Positions 51,172 to 59,986 of a stretch of 64,000 nucleotides of DNA are shown piece by piece. The position numbers and the translations under genes are program-made. The stretch is from NCBI RefSeq assembly GCF_019973735.1, contig NZ_AP024463.1, positions 1,612,001 to 1,676,000 on the forward strand. The letters are read 5' to 3'. Within the stretch, counting starts at the first letter, position 1. Each line of letters starts with the position of its first letter. The notes beneath the pieces were generated by a model. The model was not told the DNA's origin. It did no database searches and saw only the letters and a list, made by a program, of their open reading frames with translations. Source of the stretch: Arachnia rubra. GTDB taxonomy: Bacteria > Actinomycetota > Actinomycetes > Propionibacteriales > Propionibacteriaceae.

Positions 51172-51864
51172 TCAGCCGAACAGCTGTGAAAACATCATGC
51201 CGCTATGCGCATTGACCACCAGTCTGTACACCTCCCGGAGAACCTCCTTGGGAACTCCCTGCCGCCCCTGATACTGGCTGATGGCCTGCTCGACGAGTGC
51301 TGCCTCCAGGGATGCCGACTGTTGGAGTACGCGCATCTGACGGGGCTCGACACCGTAGTCCCCGAGGCGTTTAGCGGCCACTGCGAGAGCCAGCATCTCC
51401 CGGCCGTATCTCTGGGTGCCTCTCCTGTGTGAGATCACCTTCAAACGTTCTAGTTCAATCAGGGCGGCCTCCCCCAGACCGGACTCTGATAGCAGCTCCC
51501 GGCGGGTGAACAGCTGACGCTGGTTACCCGATGACTGCCTGCGCTGTTCTGGGACCTCTGGAGCAGGTGCGGAGGGTGGTGCAGGTACTTCCACGTTCTC
51601 GGAGGGCAGTTCTCCCCGGTCCATGGCTGCGAGTTCCTCACGGATGACTTTGAGCGGTAGATATCTGTCGCGCTGAGCACGTAGCACGAACAACAGCCGC
51701 TCAACATCAGAAGGATAGAAGCGCCGGTAACCGGAAGGATGGTCCCGCTCTGGGGAAATCAGTCCTTCGTTCTCCAAGTACCTCACCTTGGATACTGAGA
51801 TGTCCGGAAACTCACCCCGGATTGATTCCAGGACCTGACCGATCGTGCGCGGCGCGACCGGCAT
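51172..51864 (-). CDS. MerR-family regulator (FtsR / Rv1828-like)
   Basis: A 230-residue regulator with an N-terminal winged HTH (TIGQVLESIRGEFPDISVSKVRYLENEGLISPERDHPSGYRRFYPSDVERLLFVL), a Pro/Ala-rich linker (about 90-115), and a C-terminal helical domain. This is the architecture of Rv1828 and of Corynebacterium FtsR, reported to act on ftsZ. ATG 51864 overlaps the FHA gene stop (TGATG), so the two are translationally coupled, as in other actinobacteria. Confidence 0.88.
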   Translation of the reverse strand: MPVAPRTIGQVLESIRGEFPDISVSKVRYLENEGLISPERDHPSGYRRFYPSDVERLLFVLRAQRDRYLPLKVIREELAAMDRGELPSENVEVPAPPSAPAPEVPEQRRQSSGNQRQLFTRRELLSESGLGEAALIELERLKVISHRRGTQRYGREMLALAVAAKRLGDYGVEPRQMRVLQQSASLEAALVEQAISQYQGRQGVPKEVLREVYRLVVNAHSGMMFSQLFG

Positions 51865-52277
51865 CAACTCCGCCCGGCCTCGCTCAACAGAATCGTGGCC
51901 CGGTACTTGCCGATCTGGATCTCGTCGCCGTGATGCACCTGGGCGCGACCGTCAATGAGGACCCGGTTGATGTACGTGCCGTTGAGGCTCCCCAGATCCT
52001 CCAGCATCAACTCGCCGCCGACCCGCACCAGCTTCGCATGGTGGCGCGAGACAGTCACATCGTCGAGGAAGACATCGGATTCGGGATGCCGTCCCAGAGT
52101 GGTCACATCGGAGTCGATCAAGAATTGGGATTCCTTAACTCCGCCGCGGGTGACGATCATCAGCGCGTTTCCAGGAGCCAGGTCAGCCGCATTGGCGGCG
52201 ACGCTCGCTCCAATGGCGGACAGATGCTCGTCCGTGAGAGCCGCGAGAACGCTGGTGGTGTCGTTCCTCGAATCCAT
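51864..52277 (-). CDS. garA: FHA-domain metabolic regulator (GarA/OdhI-like)
   Basis: A 137-residue protein. The N-terminal tail has DTTSVLAAL, matching the phospho-Thr switch of GarA/OdhI. The FHA domain follows: SDVTTLGRHPESDVFLDDVTVSRHHAKLVRVGGELMLEDLGSLNGTYINR, with the Arg, Ser-Arg-His and Asn of phosphopeptide binding. In relatives, unphosphorylated protein inhibits 2-oxoglutarate dehydrogenase and controls glutamate metabolism, under PknB/PknG. ATG 52277 follows AGGGGGA at good spacing. Confidence 0.92.
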   Translation of the reverse strand: MDSRNDTTSVLAALTDEHLSAIGASVAANAADLAPGNALMIVTRGGVKESQFLIDSDVTTLGRHPESDVFLDDVTVSRHHAKLVRVGGELMLEDLGSLNGTYINRVLIDGRAQVHHGDEIQIGKYRATILLSEAGRS

Positions 52278-52394
52278 GAGATCCCCCTGGCGGTGGTTCC
52301 TGACCCCCGTCATCGGTGGCCCCCTTTCCATACTGATCGCCATCCAAGCTGTCCCAAGCCTATCGAGGGACGGTGGATTGACAAGCCTGCCATG

Positions 52395-53156
52395 CTATTT
52401 CGGTTTGGCGAATTCTGGCGCGCCTGGAGAGACCACAGAATCCACGGAAATCTTGCTCATCTGCTTGATCTCCACACTCCCCTGCACACGGCTGCCCTCG
52501 ACCTCGCTCACGAGGCCGCCCCTGAACCTAGCACCAGCCTCAAGGGTCGCTGGGTCACCGATGGCCTCGATGACGATGGGCATCGTCAGCACAGCGCCAT
52601 CTACCATGACGCGACCCTGCGAGTCGCGGTCGATCCAGGTTCCTGCCACCACGCGTACGGAGTCATTGAACTCGACCACCTCGGCACCCGCATCGCGTAG
52701 CTCCTCCAGCGCATCCAGCAGCAGCTCGGGGGTGACCGCCCCCTGGGGATCCTGGATCGTTATATGGATTCCAGGACCAGAGGCGGGCACAGTCCCCGAG
52801 ATGATCTGCAGCTGTTCGGTCCGGTGCCTTGCCTCATCATCAGCGGCTTTCGCACCAGCTGCCCCCGACTCAAGCTGATCGCGAGTGGTGGTGAGCTCCC
52901 TGACCTCGGTTTCGAGGCGTCGTGTCTCAGCGGACAGGTTGTCGAGCAACTGGATCAAGTCCGTGCGGCGCAGGTTGGAATAGTCAGGTTGTGATGCCTG
53001 CGAACGCAGAGTCCAGACCACGAGCAGTGCCGCGAGGCAAAGAACTGCGCCGACGAGCAACTGCCCGCGTCCGGGCTTGAGGAAAGCGCGCCAAGCCCGC
53101 CGGAGATCTACGTGGCCGATCTGCTCGGCGGCTCGTTTCGGGGTCTGCTCAGGCAT
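52395..53156 (-). CDS. DUF881 family membrane-anchored coiled-coil protein (Rv1825-like)
   Basis: A 253-residue protein with a cytoplasmic N-terminus, one membrane helix (LLVGAVLCLAALLVVWTL, about 37-54), a coiled coil (SAETRRLETEVRELTTTRDQLESG), and the DUF881 domain (TVPASGPGIHITIQDPQGAVTPELLLDALEELRDAGAEVVEFNDSVRV). Function is unknown; the gene set is conserved near cell-division and envelope genes. It overlaps the small basic protein gene by 8 bases. Confidence 0.9.
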   Translation of the reverse strand: MPEQTPKRAAEQIGHVDLRRAWRAFLKPGRGQLLVGAVLCLAALLVVWTLRSQASQPDYSNLRRTDLIQLLDNLSAETRRLETEVRELTTTRDQLESGAAGAKAADDEARHRTEQLQIISGTVPASGPGIHITIQDPQGAVTPELLLDALEELRDAGAEVVEFNDSVRVVAGTWIDRDSQGRVMVDGAVLTMPIVIEAIGDPATLEAGARFRGGLVSEVEGSRVQGSVEIKQMSKISVDSVVSPGAPEFAKPK

Positions 53157-53481
53157 GGAGCACCGCCCTACGGATTGCGGCCGCATTGTTGAAGATCCGG
53201 ATTCCGAGCACAACAACCACCCCCGTTGAGAGCTGGGATCCGACGCCGATCTGGTCTCCGACAAAGACAATCAGTCCTGCGATGAGGACATTTGAAAGAA
53301 ACGAGACGACGAAAACCCGATCGGAGAAGACTCCCTCCAGCCAGGATCGTGTCCCACCCAGGATGGCATCCAGCGCCGCGACGATCGCGATGGGCAGATA
53401 AGGCTGGAGGAATACCGGCAAAGTTGGTTCAACCAGCAGCCCGATCACGACGCCGACTGCAAGACCGGCCAGCGCAAGCAT
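53149..53481 (-). CDS. Small basic protein (Sbp, DUF1290)
   Basis: A 110-residue membrane protein with three hydrophobic segments: ALAGLAVGVVIGLLVEPTLP, YLPIAIVAALDAILGGTRSWLEGVFSDRVFVVSFLSNVLIAGLIVFVGD, and TGVVVVLGIRIFNNAAAIRRAVL. It is the conserved DUF1290/Sbp protein always found between two DUF881 genes in actinobacteria and near ftsZ in Firmicutes. Function is unknown. It overlaps the downstream DUF881 gene. Confidence 0.93.
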   Translation of the reverse strand: MLALAGLAVGVVIGLLVEPTLPVFLQPYLPIAIVAALDAILGGTRSWLEGVFSDRVFVVSFLSNVLIAGLIVFVGDQIGVGSQLSTGVVVVLGIRIFNNAAAIRRAVLHA

Positions 53482-53492
53482 GCTCTTCTCCT

Positions 53493-54254
53493 TCAGCTCT
53501 CGGCATATCGCAAACTGATAGCAGGATCGGCAGGAAGTTGCAGATCGTCACCGGGTTGCTTCAGCTCATAGCTAATCCCATAGTTGTCGTGAAGATGCTG
53601 CCACCAAGCAGCCGCCGGCGTCTGGGCGAAACGAGTTTGCATACGCGTAGGATCTCCGATCGCGTCCACAGAATAGGGCGGGTTCAGGGAGACATAGTCC
53701 ACTGTGATAGCGGAACCCGCCGACCGGATTGGTGTGAGTGTCGTAATGCGCTGTCCGTTGATTGCCATAGCCTCTGCTCCGGACTGCCACAAACCATTCA
53801 CCAGACGTGTCAGGTCGGAGTCGTAGATCACCCCCCGGCCGTTGACGGCTTTCTCGGCATCATTGACCTGTATCTGGATTCCGGGCCCGCTGACGGCAAC
53901 AGCTCCCGTGACAGTCTCGAGTCTCTGCAATTCAGCTCTGAGGCTTGGATCTGCTACAGACTCCTGCCGGAGACGTCCATTCTCCGAGCCGAGCTCCCCC
54001 ACCCTTGCCGTGAGCTCATCACGACGCTGTCGTTCTGCCGCGATCCGCGACAAGAGGTCGTTTCGCTCATCCGCCACCTCATTACGGGAACGTGTGGTGG
54101 AAGCCATGGCAACCGACAACAACGCGGCCACCAGGAACAGAGCCAAGAACCTGGCCCGGGAGTTTCGTCGCGGGGCTACCGTGGTGAGGTATTCAGGATC
54201 CATAGCCTCCGAGGCGATATCGCTCAGCAGGCTCATACTTGAGTCAGGACGCAC
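53493..54254 (-). CDS. DUF881 family membrane-anchored coiled-coil protein (Rv1823-like)
   Basis: A 253-residue paralog of the other DUF881 protein. One membrane helix (FLALFLVAALLSVAMAST) is followed by a coiled coil (RNEVADERNDLLSRIAAERQRRDELTARVGELG) and the DUF881 fold (VTGAVAVSGPGIQIQVNDAEKA, LVNGLWQSGAEAMAINGQRIT). GTG 54254 was chosen because AGAGG lies eight bases upstream; GTG 54263 is an alternative. It overlaps pgsA. The pair of DUF881 proteins flanking Sbp may form one envelope complex. Confidence 0.9.
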   Translation of the reverse strand: MRPDSSMSLLSDIASEAMDPEYLTTVAPRRNSRARFLALFLVAALLSVAMASTTRSRNEVADERNDLLSRIAAERQRRDELTARVGELGSENGRLRQESVADPSLRAELQRLETVTGAVAVSGPGIQIQVNDAEKAVNGRGVIYDSDLTRLVNGLWQSGAEAMAINGQRITTLTPIRSAGSAITVDYVSLNPPYSVDAIGDPTRMQTRFAQTPAAAWWQHLHDNYGISYELKQPGDDLQLPADPAISLRYAES

Positions 54255-54846
54255 CGTGATCACCTCTTTCGCAGGCGAGCCTCACCGTGCCCGTCAGGTA
54301 GAGAATGCCCGCCACCCAGTATGCGAGTGCCCCCAGGCAGGCAAGGGGCCATCCGATCCATTCGGCGATTGACACCCCCAACGATCTGGGGGAACCGATC
54401 AGTATCAATGGGAAAGCCAGCAGCAGCATCAGCGTTCCGGCCTTTCCAGCCATGTTGACTGGAAGTGCCAGCAGGCCACTTCGGCGCAGCGAAGGCAGCA
54501 GACATATGAGCAGAAGATCACGGGCAGCGAGAATGCCCAAGAACCACCATGGCACCAAATCCCGGAACGCCATTGCCACCACTGCGGTGAGAATGTAAAG
54601 ACGGTCAGCGACTGGATCAAGTCTGGATCCAAGCAGCGAAGTCTGGTGAAGGGCTCGTGCCAAGAAACCGTCAAGCCAATCCGTAGCTCCCGAAACAGCC
54701 AGCAGAATCACAGCAGCAAGATTCTGGCCAGTGAGAATCAGCCACCCGAACACCGGAATGGCCAACAGGCGCAGGAAGGAAAGCACATTCGGCAATGTCA
54801 CCAGCCGGTCTGTGTCCCAGGCAGGGGCAGGCTCGACTGTCTTCAC
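54244..54846 (-). CDS. pgsA: CDP-alcohol phosphatidyltransferase (PgsA2-like)
   Basis: A 200-residue membrane enzyme that joins CDP-diacylglycerol to an alcohol phosphate, most likely glycerol-3-phosphate. The family signature is complete in DWLDGFLARALHQTSLLGSRLDPVAD (D-x2-DG-x2-AR-x8-G-x3-D-x3-D). About six helices are present. The sequence and place beside DUF881 are closest to M. tuberculosis PgsA2 (Rv1822). The GTG start has TAGGCT seven bases upstream, in the 13-base gap behind the HIT gene. Confidence 0.9.
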   Translation of the reverse strand: MKTVEPAPAWDTDRLVTLPNVLSFLRLLAIPVFGWLILTGQNLAAVILLAVSGATDWLDGFLARALHQTSLLGSRLDPVADRLYILTAVVAMAFRDLVPWWFLGILAARDLLLICLLPSLRRSGLLALPVNMAGKAGTLMLLLAFPLILIGSPRSLGVSIAEWIGWPLACLGALAYWVAGILYLTGTVRLACERGDHGAS

Positions 54847-54853
54847 GCCAGCC

Positions 54854-54859
54854 AGCCTA
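54854..54859 (-). promoter_or_regulatory. Putative -10 box (TAGGCT) for pgsA
   Basis: TAGGCT on the minus strand lies seven bases before the pgsA GTG and ends at the HIT gene stop, so this block may be split into two transcripts here. Confidence 0.4.
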
Positions 54860-55393
54860 CTAGGTCGTAGTCAGCCATGCTTCTGCCAGCTGCTGACGCG
54901 CGTCGCCCAGCAGCTGGGGCAGGGCACGGGTACGGCCAATCACCGGCATGAAGTTCATGTCACCCGCCCACCGGGGCACCACATGCTGGTGTAGATGTGC
55001 AGCGATCCCGGCTCCGGCCACAGCACCTTGATTCATACCGATGTTGAAGCCGTCAGGATGGGAAACCTGTGTCAGGACACTGATGGCACGCTGGGTGAAA
55101 TCTGCCATCTCCCGAGTTTCTTCAGCCGTAGCATCGACGTATCCGCTGACATGCCGGTAGGGGCAGACCAGCAGGTGCCCTGGGGAGTAGGGAAAAAGAT
55201 TCATCACGACGAAGGCATGCTCGCCGCGAGCCACGATTAGCCCGTCATCATCACCTCTCGCGGGAGCCAGACAGAACGGGCAACCAGTCTCGTCCTCTGG
55301 CTTGTCCCCCTCTATGTAGACCATCCGGTGCGGGGTCCACAGCCGCTGGAAGGCATCGGGAACGCCGCATAGACGTGAAGAGGGCTCTGTCAT
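54860..55393 (-). CDS. HIT-family nucleotide phosphorylase/hydrolase (Rv2613c-like)
   Basis: A 177-residue histidine-triad protein. The triad is [10 protein letters not shown], and [45 protein letters not shown] gives the nucleotide-binding half plus a CxxC zinc pair. The mycobacterial homolog next to thrS has been described as an Ap4A phosphorylase. Ap4A is produced by aminoacyl-tRNA synthetases, which fits the 4-base overlap with thrS. The substrate here is inferred from that context. Confidence 0.88.
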   Translation of the reverse strand: MTEPSSRLCGVPDAFQRLWTPHRMVYIEGDKPEDETGCPFCLAPARGDDDGLIVARGEHAFVVMNLFPYSPGHLLVCPYRHVSGYVDATAEETREMADFTQRAISVLTQVSHPDGFNIGMNQGAVAGAGIAAHLHQHVVPRWAGDMNFMPVIGRTRALPQLLGDARQQLAEAWLTTT

Positions 55394-57408
55394 TCCGCAC
55401 CCGGATCAGTGTTGACGCGGGAAGTGATGTGGGACCGGATTCGCTCCACCGCCTGTGCCACAGGCACCCCGTTGAGCTGTGAGCCATCCCGGAAACGGAA
55501 ACTGACGGCTCCCGCATCACGATCCTCACCGCCCGCGATGAGGATGAATGGCACCTTCGATTTCGAGGCATTTCGGATCTTCTTGCCGAACCGGTCATCC
55601 GAGAAATCCAGATCAACTCGGATCCCGTGGGCTCTCAGCTGTCTGGCAACCTCCGACAGGTACTCGTTGAACTCCTCGGCAACAGGAACGCCAAGGACCT
55701 GGACCGGTGCCAACCAGGCAGGGAAGGCGCCGGCATAGTGCTCGGTGAGCACCCCGAAGAATCGTTCGATGGAGCCGAAGAGCGCGCGGTGGATCATGAC
55801 CGGTCGCTGGCGGGTACCGTCAGCCGCCTGGTATTCCAGTGCGAAACGTTCCGGCAGGTTGAAATCGAGCTGGATAGTGGACATCTGCCAGGTGCGCCCG
55901 ATGGCGTCCTTGGTCTGGACGGAGATCTTCGGACCATAGAAGGCAGCCCCTCCAGGATCTGGCACAAGTTCCAGACCGGATGCCTTCGCAACCTCAGCCA
56001 GGACCTCGGTTGCCTCCTCCCAGGCCTGATCATCGCCCACGAACTTCTCGGGGTTCTTGGTCGACAGCTCAAGGTAGAAATCGTTCAGGCCGTAGTCCTT
56101 GAGCAGGTCCAGGACGAAGGTGAGCAGGTTGGTCAGCTCACCGCGCATCTGTTCGCGGGTGCAGTAAATGTGGGCATCGTCCTGGGTAAAGCCCCGGGCC
56201 CGGGTCAGGCCATGTACCACGCCGGATTTCTCATTGCGGTACACGGTACCGAATTCGAACAGTCTCAGCGGCAGCTCCCGGTAGGAGCGGCCCCGTGACC
56301 GGAAGATCAGGTTGTGCATGGGGCAGTTCATGGGCTTCAGGTAGTAATCCTGACCCTGCTTGCGGACATTGCCCTCTGCGTCACGCTCCTCATCCATCTG
56401 CATGGGCGGGTACATGCCGTCGGCATACCAGTCAAGATGCCCGGAGGTCTCGAACAGCGAAGCCTTCGTCAGGTGAGGGGTGTAGGCGAACTGGTAGCCT
56501 TCAGCGACGTGGCGGCGCCGGGAATAGTCCTCCATCTCCATCCGCACCACTGCGCCGTTGGGGTGGAACACCGCCAGGCCTGAACCGATCTCGTCCGGGA
56601 ATGAGAATAGATCTAGCTCTGTGCCGAGTTTGCGGTGGTCGCGTTTGGCCGCCTCGGCCATGCGGGTCTGGTAGGCCTTCAGATCCTCCTTGCTGGCCCA
56701 CGCAGTGCCATACACACGCTGCAGTCCGGTGTTGCGCTGGTCACCACGCCAATAGGCTGCACTGGACTTGGTGAGTGCGAAGGCCTGAAGGTAGCCCGTG
56801 TGCGGCACGTGAGGCCCGCGGCACAGATCACGCCAGGCAACGGAGCCGTCGCGGCGGACGTTGTCATAGATGGTGAGCTGTCCCTCCCCCACCTCGACGG
56901 ACGATCCGTCAGCCGACGAGCCGCCCCCTTTGTCCGCGATCAACTCGAGTTTGAAGGGCTCATTAGCCAGTTCACTTCGCGCCTCCTCATCACCGACCTC
57001 CCGTCTCACGAAACGCTGCTTCTCGCGGACGATCTGCCCCATCTGTTTCTCCACCGCTTTGAGGTCCTCCGGCGTGAGCGGGGCGGTCGCGAAGTCGTAG
57101 TAGAAACCATCGGTGATCGGCGGCCCGATACCAAGTTTCGCCTCAGCGAACAGATGCTGCAGTGCTTGCGCGGTCATGTGAGCAGTGGAGTGACGAATGA
57201 TGCTCAGCCCCTCATCGCTGCTTGCCAGGACCGGGGTGACCTCGTCGCCGTCGCTGAGCTCACGCTGCAGGTCCAGGATCTCCCCGTTGACGCGCATGGC
57301 AACCACGGCACGATCGCCGCCGAACAGATCGAGCCCGGTAGTGGTGGTCGTCATCAGTTCCACGCTCTCGCGGGAGCCGGCACGGATAACGACGATAGAC
57401 GCAGACAC
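55390..57408 (-). CDS. thrS: Threonyl-tRNA synthetase
   Basis: A 672-residue class II synthetase. It has an N-terminal TGS domain (about 1-65), the editing domain with HSTAHM, and the catalytic core: motif 2 around [35 protein letters not shown]. Zinc ligands are Cys in MNCPMHN, His in DDAHIYC and His in [10 protein letters not shown]. The anticodon domain ([20 protein letters not shown]) closes the protein. GTG 57408 follows AAGGAAGGG. The frame stays open upstream but carries no family sequence. No T-box was found in the leader. Confidence 0.95.
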   Translation of the reverse strand: MSASIVVIRAGSRESVELMTTTTTGLDLFGGDRAVVAMRVNGEILDLQRELSDGDEVTPVLASSDEGLSIIRHSTAHMTAQALQHLFAEAKLGIGPPITDGFYYDFATAPLTPEDLKAVEKQMGQIVREKQRFVRREVGDEEARSELANEPFKLELIADKGGGSSADGSSVEVGEGQLTIYDNVRRDGSVAWRDLCRGPHVPHTGYLQAFALTKSSAAYWRGDQRNTGLQRVYGTAWASKEDLKAYQTRMAEAAKRDHRKLGTELDLFSFPDEIGSGLAVFHPNGAVVRMEMEDYSRRRHVAEGYQFAYTPHLTKASLFETSGHLDWYADGMYPPMQMDEERDAEGNVRKQGQDYYLKPMNCPMHNLIFRSRGRSYRELPLRLFEFGTVYRNEKSGVVHGLTRARGFTQDDAHIYCTREQMRGELTNLLTFVLDLLKDYGLNDFYLELSTKNPEKFVGDDQAWEEATEVLAEVAKASGLELVPDPGGAAFYGPKISVQTKDAIGRTWQMSTIQLDFNLPERFALEYQAADGTRQRPVMIHRALFGSIERFFGVLTEHYAGAFPAWLAPVQVLGVPVAEEFNEYLSEVARQLRAHGIRVDLDFSDDRFGKKIRNASKSKVPFILIAGGEDRDAGAVSFRFRDGSQLNGVPVAQAVERIRSHITSRVNTDPGAE

Positions 57409-57554
57409 GGAGGCCCTTCCTTTCCGTAGGTGACGCGCCAATTCTGCCACCAGCCACGCTAGGGGGTGAAAGGCTTGCCGCAGGCCGTGGACGGCACTGT
57501 GTAGGCCACCGGCTGACGACTGGCAGAGAGGAATCTCCTGCGGAAAACGCCGCT

Positions 57555-57585
57555 TCAGGAACCGGACAGCCCCAGCGTCCGGTCG
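57555..57585 (-). terminator. Hairpin after the small GNAT gene, ahead of thrS
   Basis: ACCGGAC-N9-GTCCGGT forms a 7-base stem just past the GNAT stop on the minus strand. There is no T-run after it, so it may be a weak or Rho-assisted terminator or part of the thrS leader. Confidence 0.35.
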
Positions 57586-57590
57586 GAGGG

Positions 57591-57875
57591 TCACCGTTCC
57601 AGCAGATGCGCGAACTCAGGTTTCTCAGCTATCCGCCTGGCGACATAGGGGCAGGTGGGCCGTACCTTCTTGCCCGCGGCTGCAATATCAGCCAGCGCGA
57701 AATCAACCACTTTCCCCGCAAGTCCCTGTCCCCGGAACTCCGGCTTGGTCACGGTGTGCGGTAGCTCGGTGGACGGGCCTCGCTGCAGGTATTCAGCAAA
57801 CGCAGCCAGCCGGTCACCCAGAAACAGCTCATAGCGGTGCTCGGTTTCATTTTTCACCAAGGCTGGCTCGTTCAT
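57591..57875 (-). CDS. Small GNAT-like acetyltransferase (YjdJ/NATD1 type)
   Basis: A 94-residue, minimal GNAT-fold protein: [75 protein letters not shown]. The acetyl-CoA loop is [11 protein letters not shown]. Relatives (YjdJ, human NATD1) have no settled substrate. GGAGG six bases before ATG 57875 fixes the start. Its 5' leader contains the terminator of the tRNA cluster. Confidence 0.9.
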   Translation of the reverse strand: MNEPALVKNETEHRYELFLGDRLAAFAEYLQRGPSTELPHTVTKPEFRGQGLAGKVVDFALADIAAAGKKVRPTCPYVARRIAEKPEFAHLLER

Positions 57876-57890
57876 GGATACCTCCAATGC

Positions 57891-57916
57891 AAAACAACCG
57901 AGCCCATGGGCTCGGT
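57891..57916 (-). terminator. Terminator of the Gly-Cys-Val tRNA cluster
   Basis: A perfect repeat ACCGAGCCC-AT-GGGCTCGGT (57897-57916) is followed on the minus strand by a T-rich tract (TGTTTT). It lies 14 bases past tRNA-Val. Confidence 0.8.
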
Positions 57917-57930
57917 ATTTCCGGTGAATT

Positions 57931-58005
57931 TGGTGGGCGATGCCAGGTTTGAACTGGCGACCTCTTCCGTGTCAAGGAAGCGCGCTACCACTGCGCCAAC
58001 CGCCC
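57931..58005 (-). tRNA. tRNA-Val (anticodon GAC)
   Basis: A cloverleaf of 72 bases plus an encoded CCA. Acceptor GGGCGGT/ATCGCCC, anticodon stem CTTCC/GGAAG with loop TTGACAC, T arm GCCAGTTCAAACCTGGC. It is the last gene of the three-tRNA unit and the only one here with CCA encoded. Confidence 0.97.
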
Positions 58006-58006
58006 G

Positions 58007-58077
58007 AGGTGGAGACGGGATTCGAACCCGTGTACACGGATTTGCAGTCCGTTGCCTCGCCTCTCGGCCACTCCACC
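58007..58077 (-). tRNA. tRNA-Cys (anticodon GCA)
   Basis: A 71-base cloverleaf with acceptor GGTGGAG/CTCCACC, discriminator U (a Cys identity element), anticodon stem ACGGA/TCCGT with loop CTGCAAA, and T arm ACGGGTTCGAATCCCGT. It lies one base from tRNA-Val. Confidence 0.97.
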
Positions 58078-58096
58078 GGGTGGAGTATTGTCTCCG

Positions 58097-58169
58097 AGCG
58101 GACGACGAGATTCGAACTCGCGACCCTCACCTTGGCAAGGTGATGCTCTACCAACTGAGCCACGTCCGC
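58097..58169 (-). tRNA. tRNA-Gly (anticodon GCC)
   Basis: A 73-base cloverleaf with acceptor GCGGACG/CGTCCGC, anticodon stem TCACC/GGTGA with loop TTGCCAA, and T arm GCGAGTTCGAATCTCGT. It is the first gene of the Gly-Cys-Val unit common in actinobacteria. Confidence 0.97.
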
Positions 58170-58294
58170 ATGCACTTTCCCATAGCTCCCCTCCCGGGTT
58201 GCTGCGTTCGGCGCGTAGAGAACATTAGCGCAGGCTTTCCCGGCTACGCAAATCCCGCTTGTCAGGCAGAGTCCAGGGACCGCCTGGCGCCCCG

Positions 58295-58313
58295 GACCGG
58301 GAAAAGCCCGGTC
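58295..58313 (-). terminator. Hairpin at the end of the aldehyde dehydrogenase gene
   Basis: GACCGGG-CTTTT-CCCGGTC is a perfect 7-base stem that begins inside the stop codon. No T-run follows, so it may act as an mRNA 3' end stabiliser or a weak terminator ahead of the tRNA cluster. Confidence 0.5.
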
Positions 58314-59784
58314 AGATGGGGATGCCAACGTAGATTGTCTCCAGATACTCGGCGATACCCTCTGAACCGCCTTCTCGCCCAAGCCCGGAATGCTTGACTC
58401 CCCCGAAGGGCGCTGCCGGGTTCGAGATGGCAGCAGAGTTGATTCCCACCATGCCGGCCTCAAGCCGCTCAGACATGCGCAGCGCGCGATCGATATTTGC
58501 GGTGTGAACGTAGGCAGCCAGCCCCACAGGGGAAGCGTTCGCCCAGCTGAGCACTTGCTCCTCGGAGTCAAAGGGGACCACCGGGGCGACCGGACCGAAC
58601 AATTCCTCACACACCACAGGCTCACCGGGGTCGGGGACAGTCAGGACGGTTGGCCGATAGAAGTAGCCAGGCCCTGCGATCTCCTCGCCGCCCACCAGCA
58701 CCTGGGAGCCATGCATCTGGGCGCTTGACACCAGGCCTCGGAGACGATGCAGCTGCTCAGAGGTGATGATGGGCCCGATATCGGTTGCGGGGTCGAGACC
58801 ATCCCCGACCACAAGCCCTCTGAATTCTGTGGCGAGCCTCGTGGCGAACTCATCAGCCAGCTCATGTGCGACGTAGAACCTGTTGGCTGCGTTGCAGGCC
58901 TCCCCCATATTCCGGAGTTTGGCGGATTTCGCAGCTGCCACGGCGCGTTCCAGGTCGGCGTCATCGAAGACGATGAATGGGGCGCAACCCCCAAGTTCCA
59001 TCGAGACTCGCAGCACATTTGCCGCGGCCTCACGCAAAAGGGCCTTCCCCACAGCCGTCGATCCTGTGAAAGAAAGCTTCCGGAGCCGCGGGTCATGAAG
59101 CAGGGGTCCCGTCAATGCTGCCGAGGAAGAGGTAGCCACGACGTTGACCACGCCGTCGGGGATGCCCGCCCGCCGACAGGCCTCAGCGAAGGCAAGGGCC
59201 GTCAGAGGGGTCAGTTTCGAAGGTTTCAGGATACCGGTGCATCCTGCTGCCAGCGCCGGGCCGAGCTTGCGGGTTGCCATCGCCAGGGGGAAGTTCCACG
59301 GGGTGACCGCCAGCACGGGACCGACGGGGCGCGGCATGGTGATGATACGCAAGGTGCCTTCCGGGGTCGTGGAATAGCGGCCGTTGAGACGCACGGCCTC
59401 TTCGGAGAACCAGCGGAGGAATTCGGCCCCGTAAAAGACTTCACCACGTGCCTCGACCAGGGGTTTCCCCATCTCCAGGGTCATCAGGACCGCAAGCTCT
59501 TCCGCGCGCTCCATAACGATCTCGAATAGGTTCCTCAGCAGCTCTGCACGCTCCCTCGGAGCAGTATGTGCCCAGCTCTCCTGCGCTGAGACAGCTGCAT
59601 CCAGCGCTGCCATGCCATCCTCCGCACTCGCGTCACTTACCTGGGCGATTGCCTGTCCTGTGGCGGGGTTCAGGACCTCGAAATCTGACTGAGTCTCGCG
59701 CCAGGACCCCCCTACGAAAACCCCAGTAGGGGCAATGGCGAGCGCGCGGGCCACCAATGAATTTTCTGCAGAAACAGCCTCCAT
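58312..59784 (-). CDS. gabD: NAD(P)-dependent succinate-semialdehyde dehydrogenase-type aldehyde dehydrogenase
   Basis: A 490-residue ALDH. The cofactor site VTPWNFPLAMATRKLGPALAAGCTGILKPS, the general base Glu in SMELGGCAPFIVFDDAD, and the nucleophile Cys in NMGEACNAANRFYVA are present. The Ala-Cys-x-Ala-Ala-Asn-Arg context and overall length fit the SSADH group, which oxidises succinate semialdehyde to succinate. No GABA transaminase is adjacent, so the exact substrate is inferred. GGAGG precedes the ATG. Confidence 0.88.
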   Translation of the reverse strand: MEAVSAENSLVARALAIAPTGVFVGGSWRETQSDFEVLNPATGQAIAQVSDASAEDGMAALDAAVSAQESWAHTAPRERAELLRNLFEIVMERAEELAVLMTLEMGKPLVEARGEVFYGAEFLRWFSEEAVRLNGRYSTTPEGTLRIITMPRPVGPVLAVTPWNFPLAMATRKLGPALAAGCTGILKPSKLTPLTALAFAEACRRAGIPDGVVNVVATSSSAALTGPLLHDPRLRKLSFTGSTAVGKALLREAAANVLRVSMELGGCAPFIVFDDADLERAVAAAKSAKLRNMGEACNAANRFYVAHELADEFATRLATEFRGLVVGDGLDPATDIGPIITSEQLHRLRGLVSSAQMHGSQVLVGGEEIAGPGYFYRPTVLTVPDPGEPVVCEELFGPVAPVVPFDSEEQVLSWANASPVGLAAYVHTANIDRALRMSERLEAGMVGINSAAISNPAAPFGGVKHSGLGREGGSEGIAEYLETIYVGIPI

Positions 59785-59827
59785 GGCCAGACCTCCGGTA
59801 GTCGGGGAACATCTCTACACTAGAGGA

Positions 59828-59857
59828 TTGGCGCCGCCTTGGTAGGTGCGGTAAAGT
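59828..59857 (+). promoter_or_regulatory. Probable promoter of tRNA-Val (CAC)
   Basis: TTGGCG (59828-59833) and TAAAGT (59852-59857) are 18 bases apart. The predicted start near 59864 lies just ahead of the mature tRNA. Confidence 0.5.
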
Positions 59858-59869
59858 TGCACACTGCAC

Positions 59870-59941
59870 GGGCGATTGGCGCAGTGGTAGCGCGCTTCGT
59901 TCACACCGAAGAGGTCGGCGGTTCGAAACCGCCATCGCCCA
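59870..59941 (+). tRNA. tRNA-Val (anticodon CAC)
   Basis: A 72-base cloverleaf with acceptor GGGCGAT/ATCGCCC, anticodon stem CTTCG/CGAAG with loop TTCACAC, and T arm GGCGGTTCGAAACCGCC. CCA is not encoded. It shares its D-arm half almost exactly with the opposite-strand tRNA-Val at 57931. Confidence 0.97.
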
Positions 59942-59986
59942 CCGATGCTCCTCATTAAAGCCATCCAGCCGCAAGGAGGAGAAACA

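Noticed and set aside
53292-54242. A 316-codon plus-strand frame opposite the DUF881 genes
   Set aside because: It lies across two well-supported minus-strand genes and shows no domain.
57409-57590. T-box leader for thrS
   Set aside because: The T-box consensus (AGGGTGGnACCGCG type) is absent in this leader.
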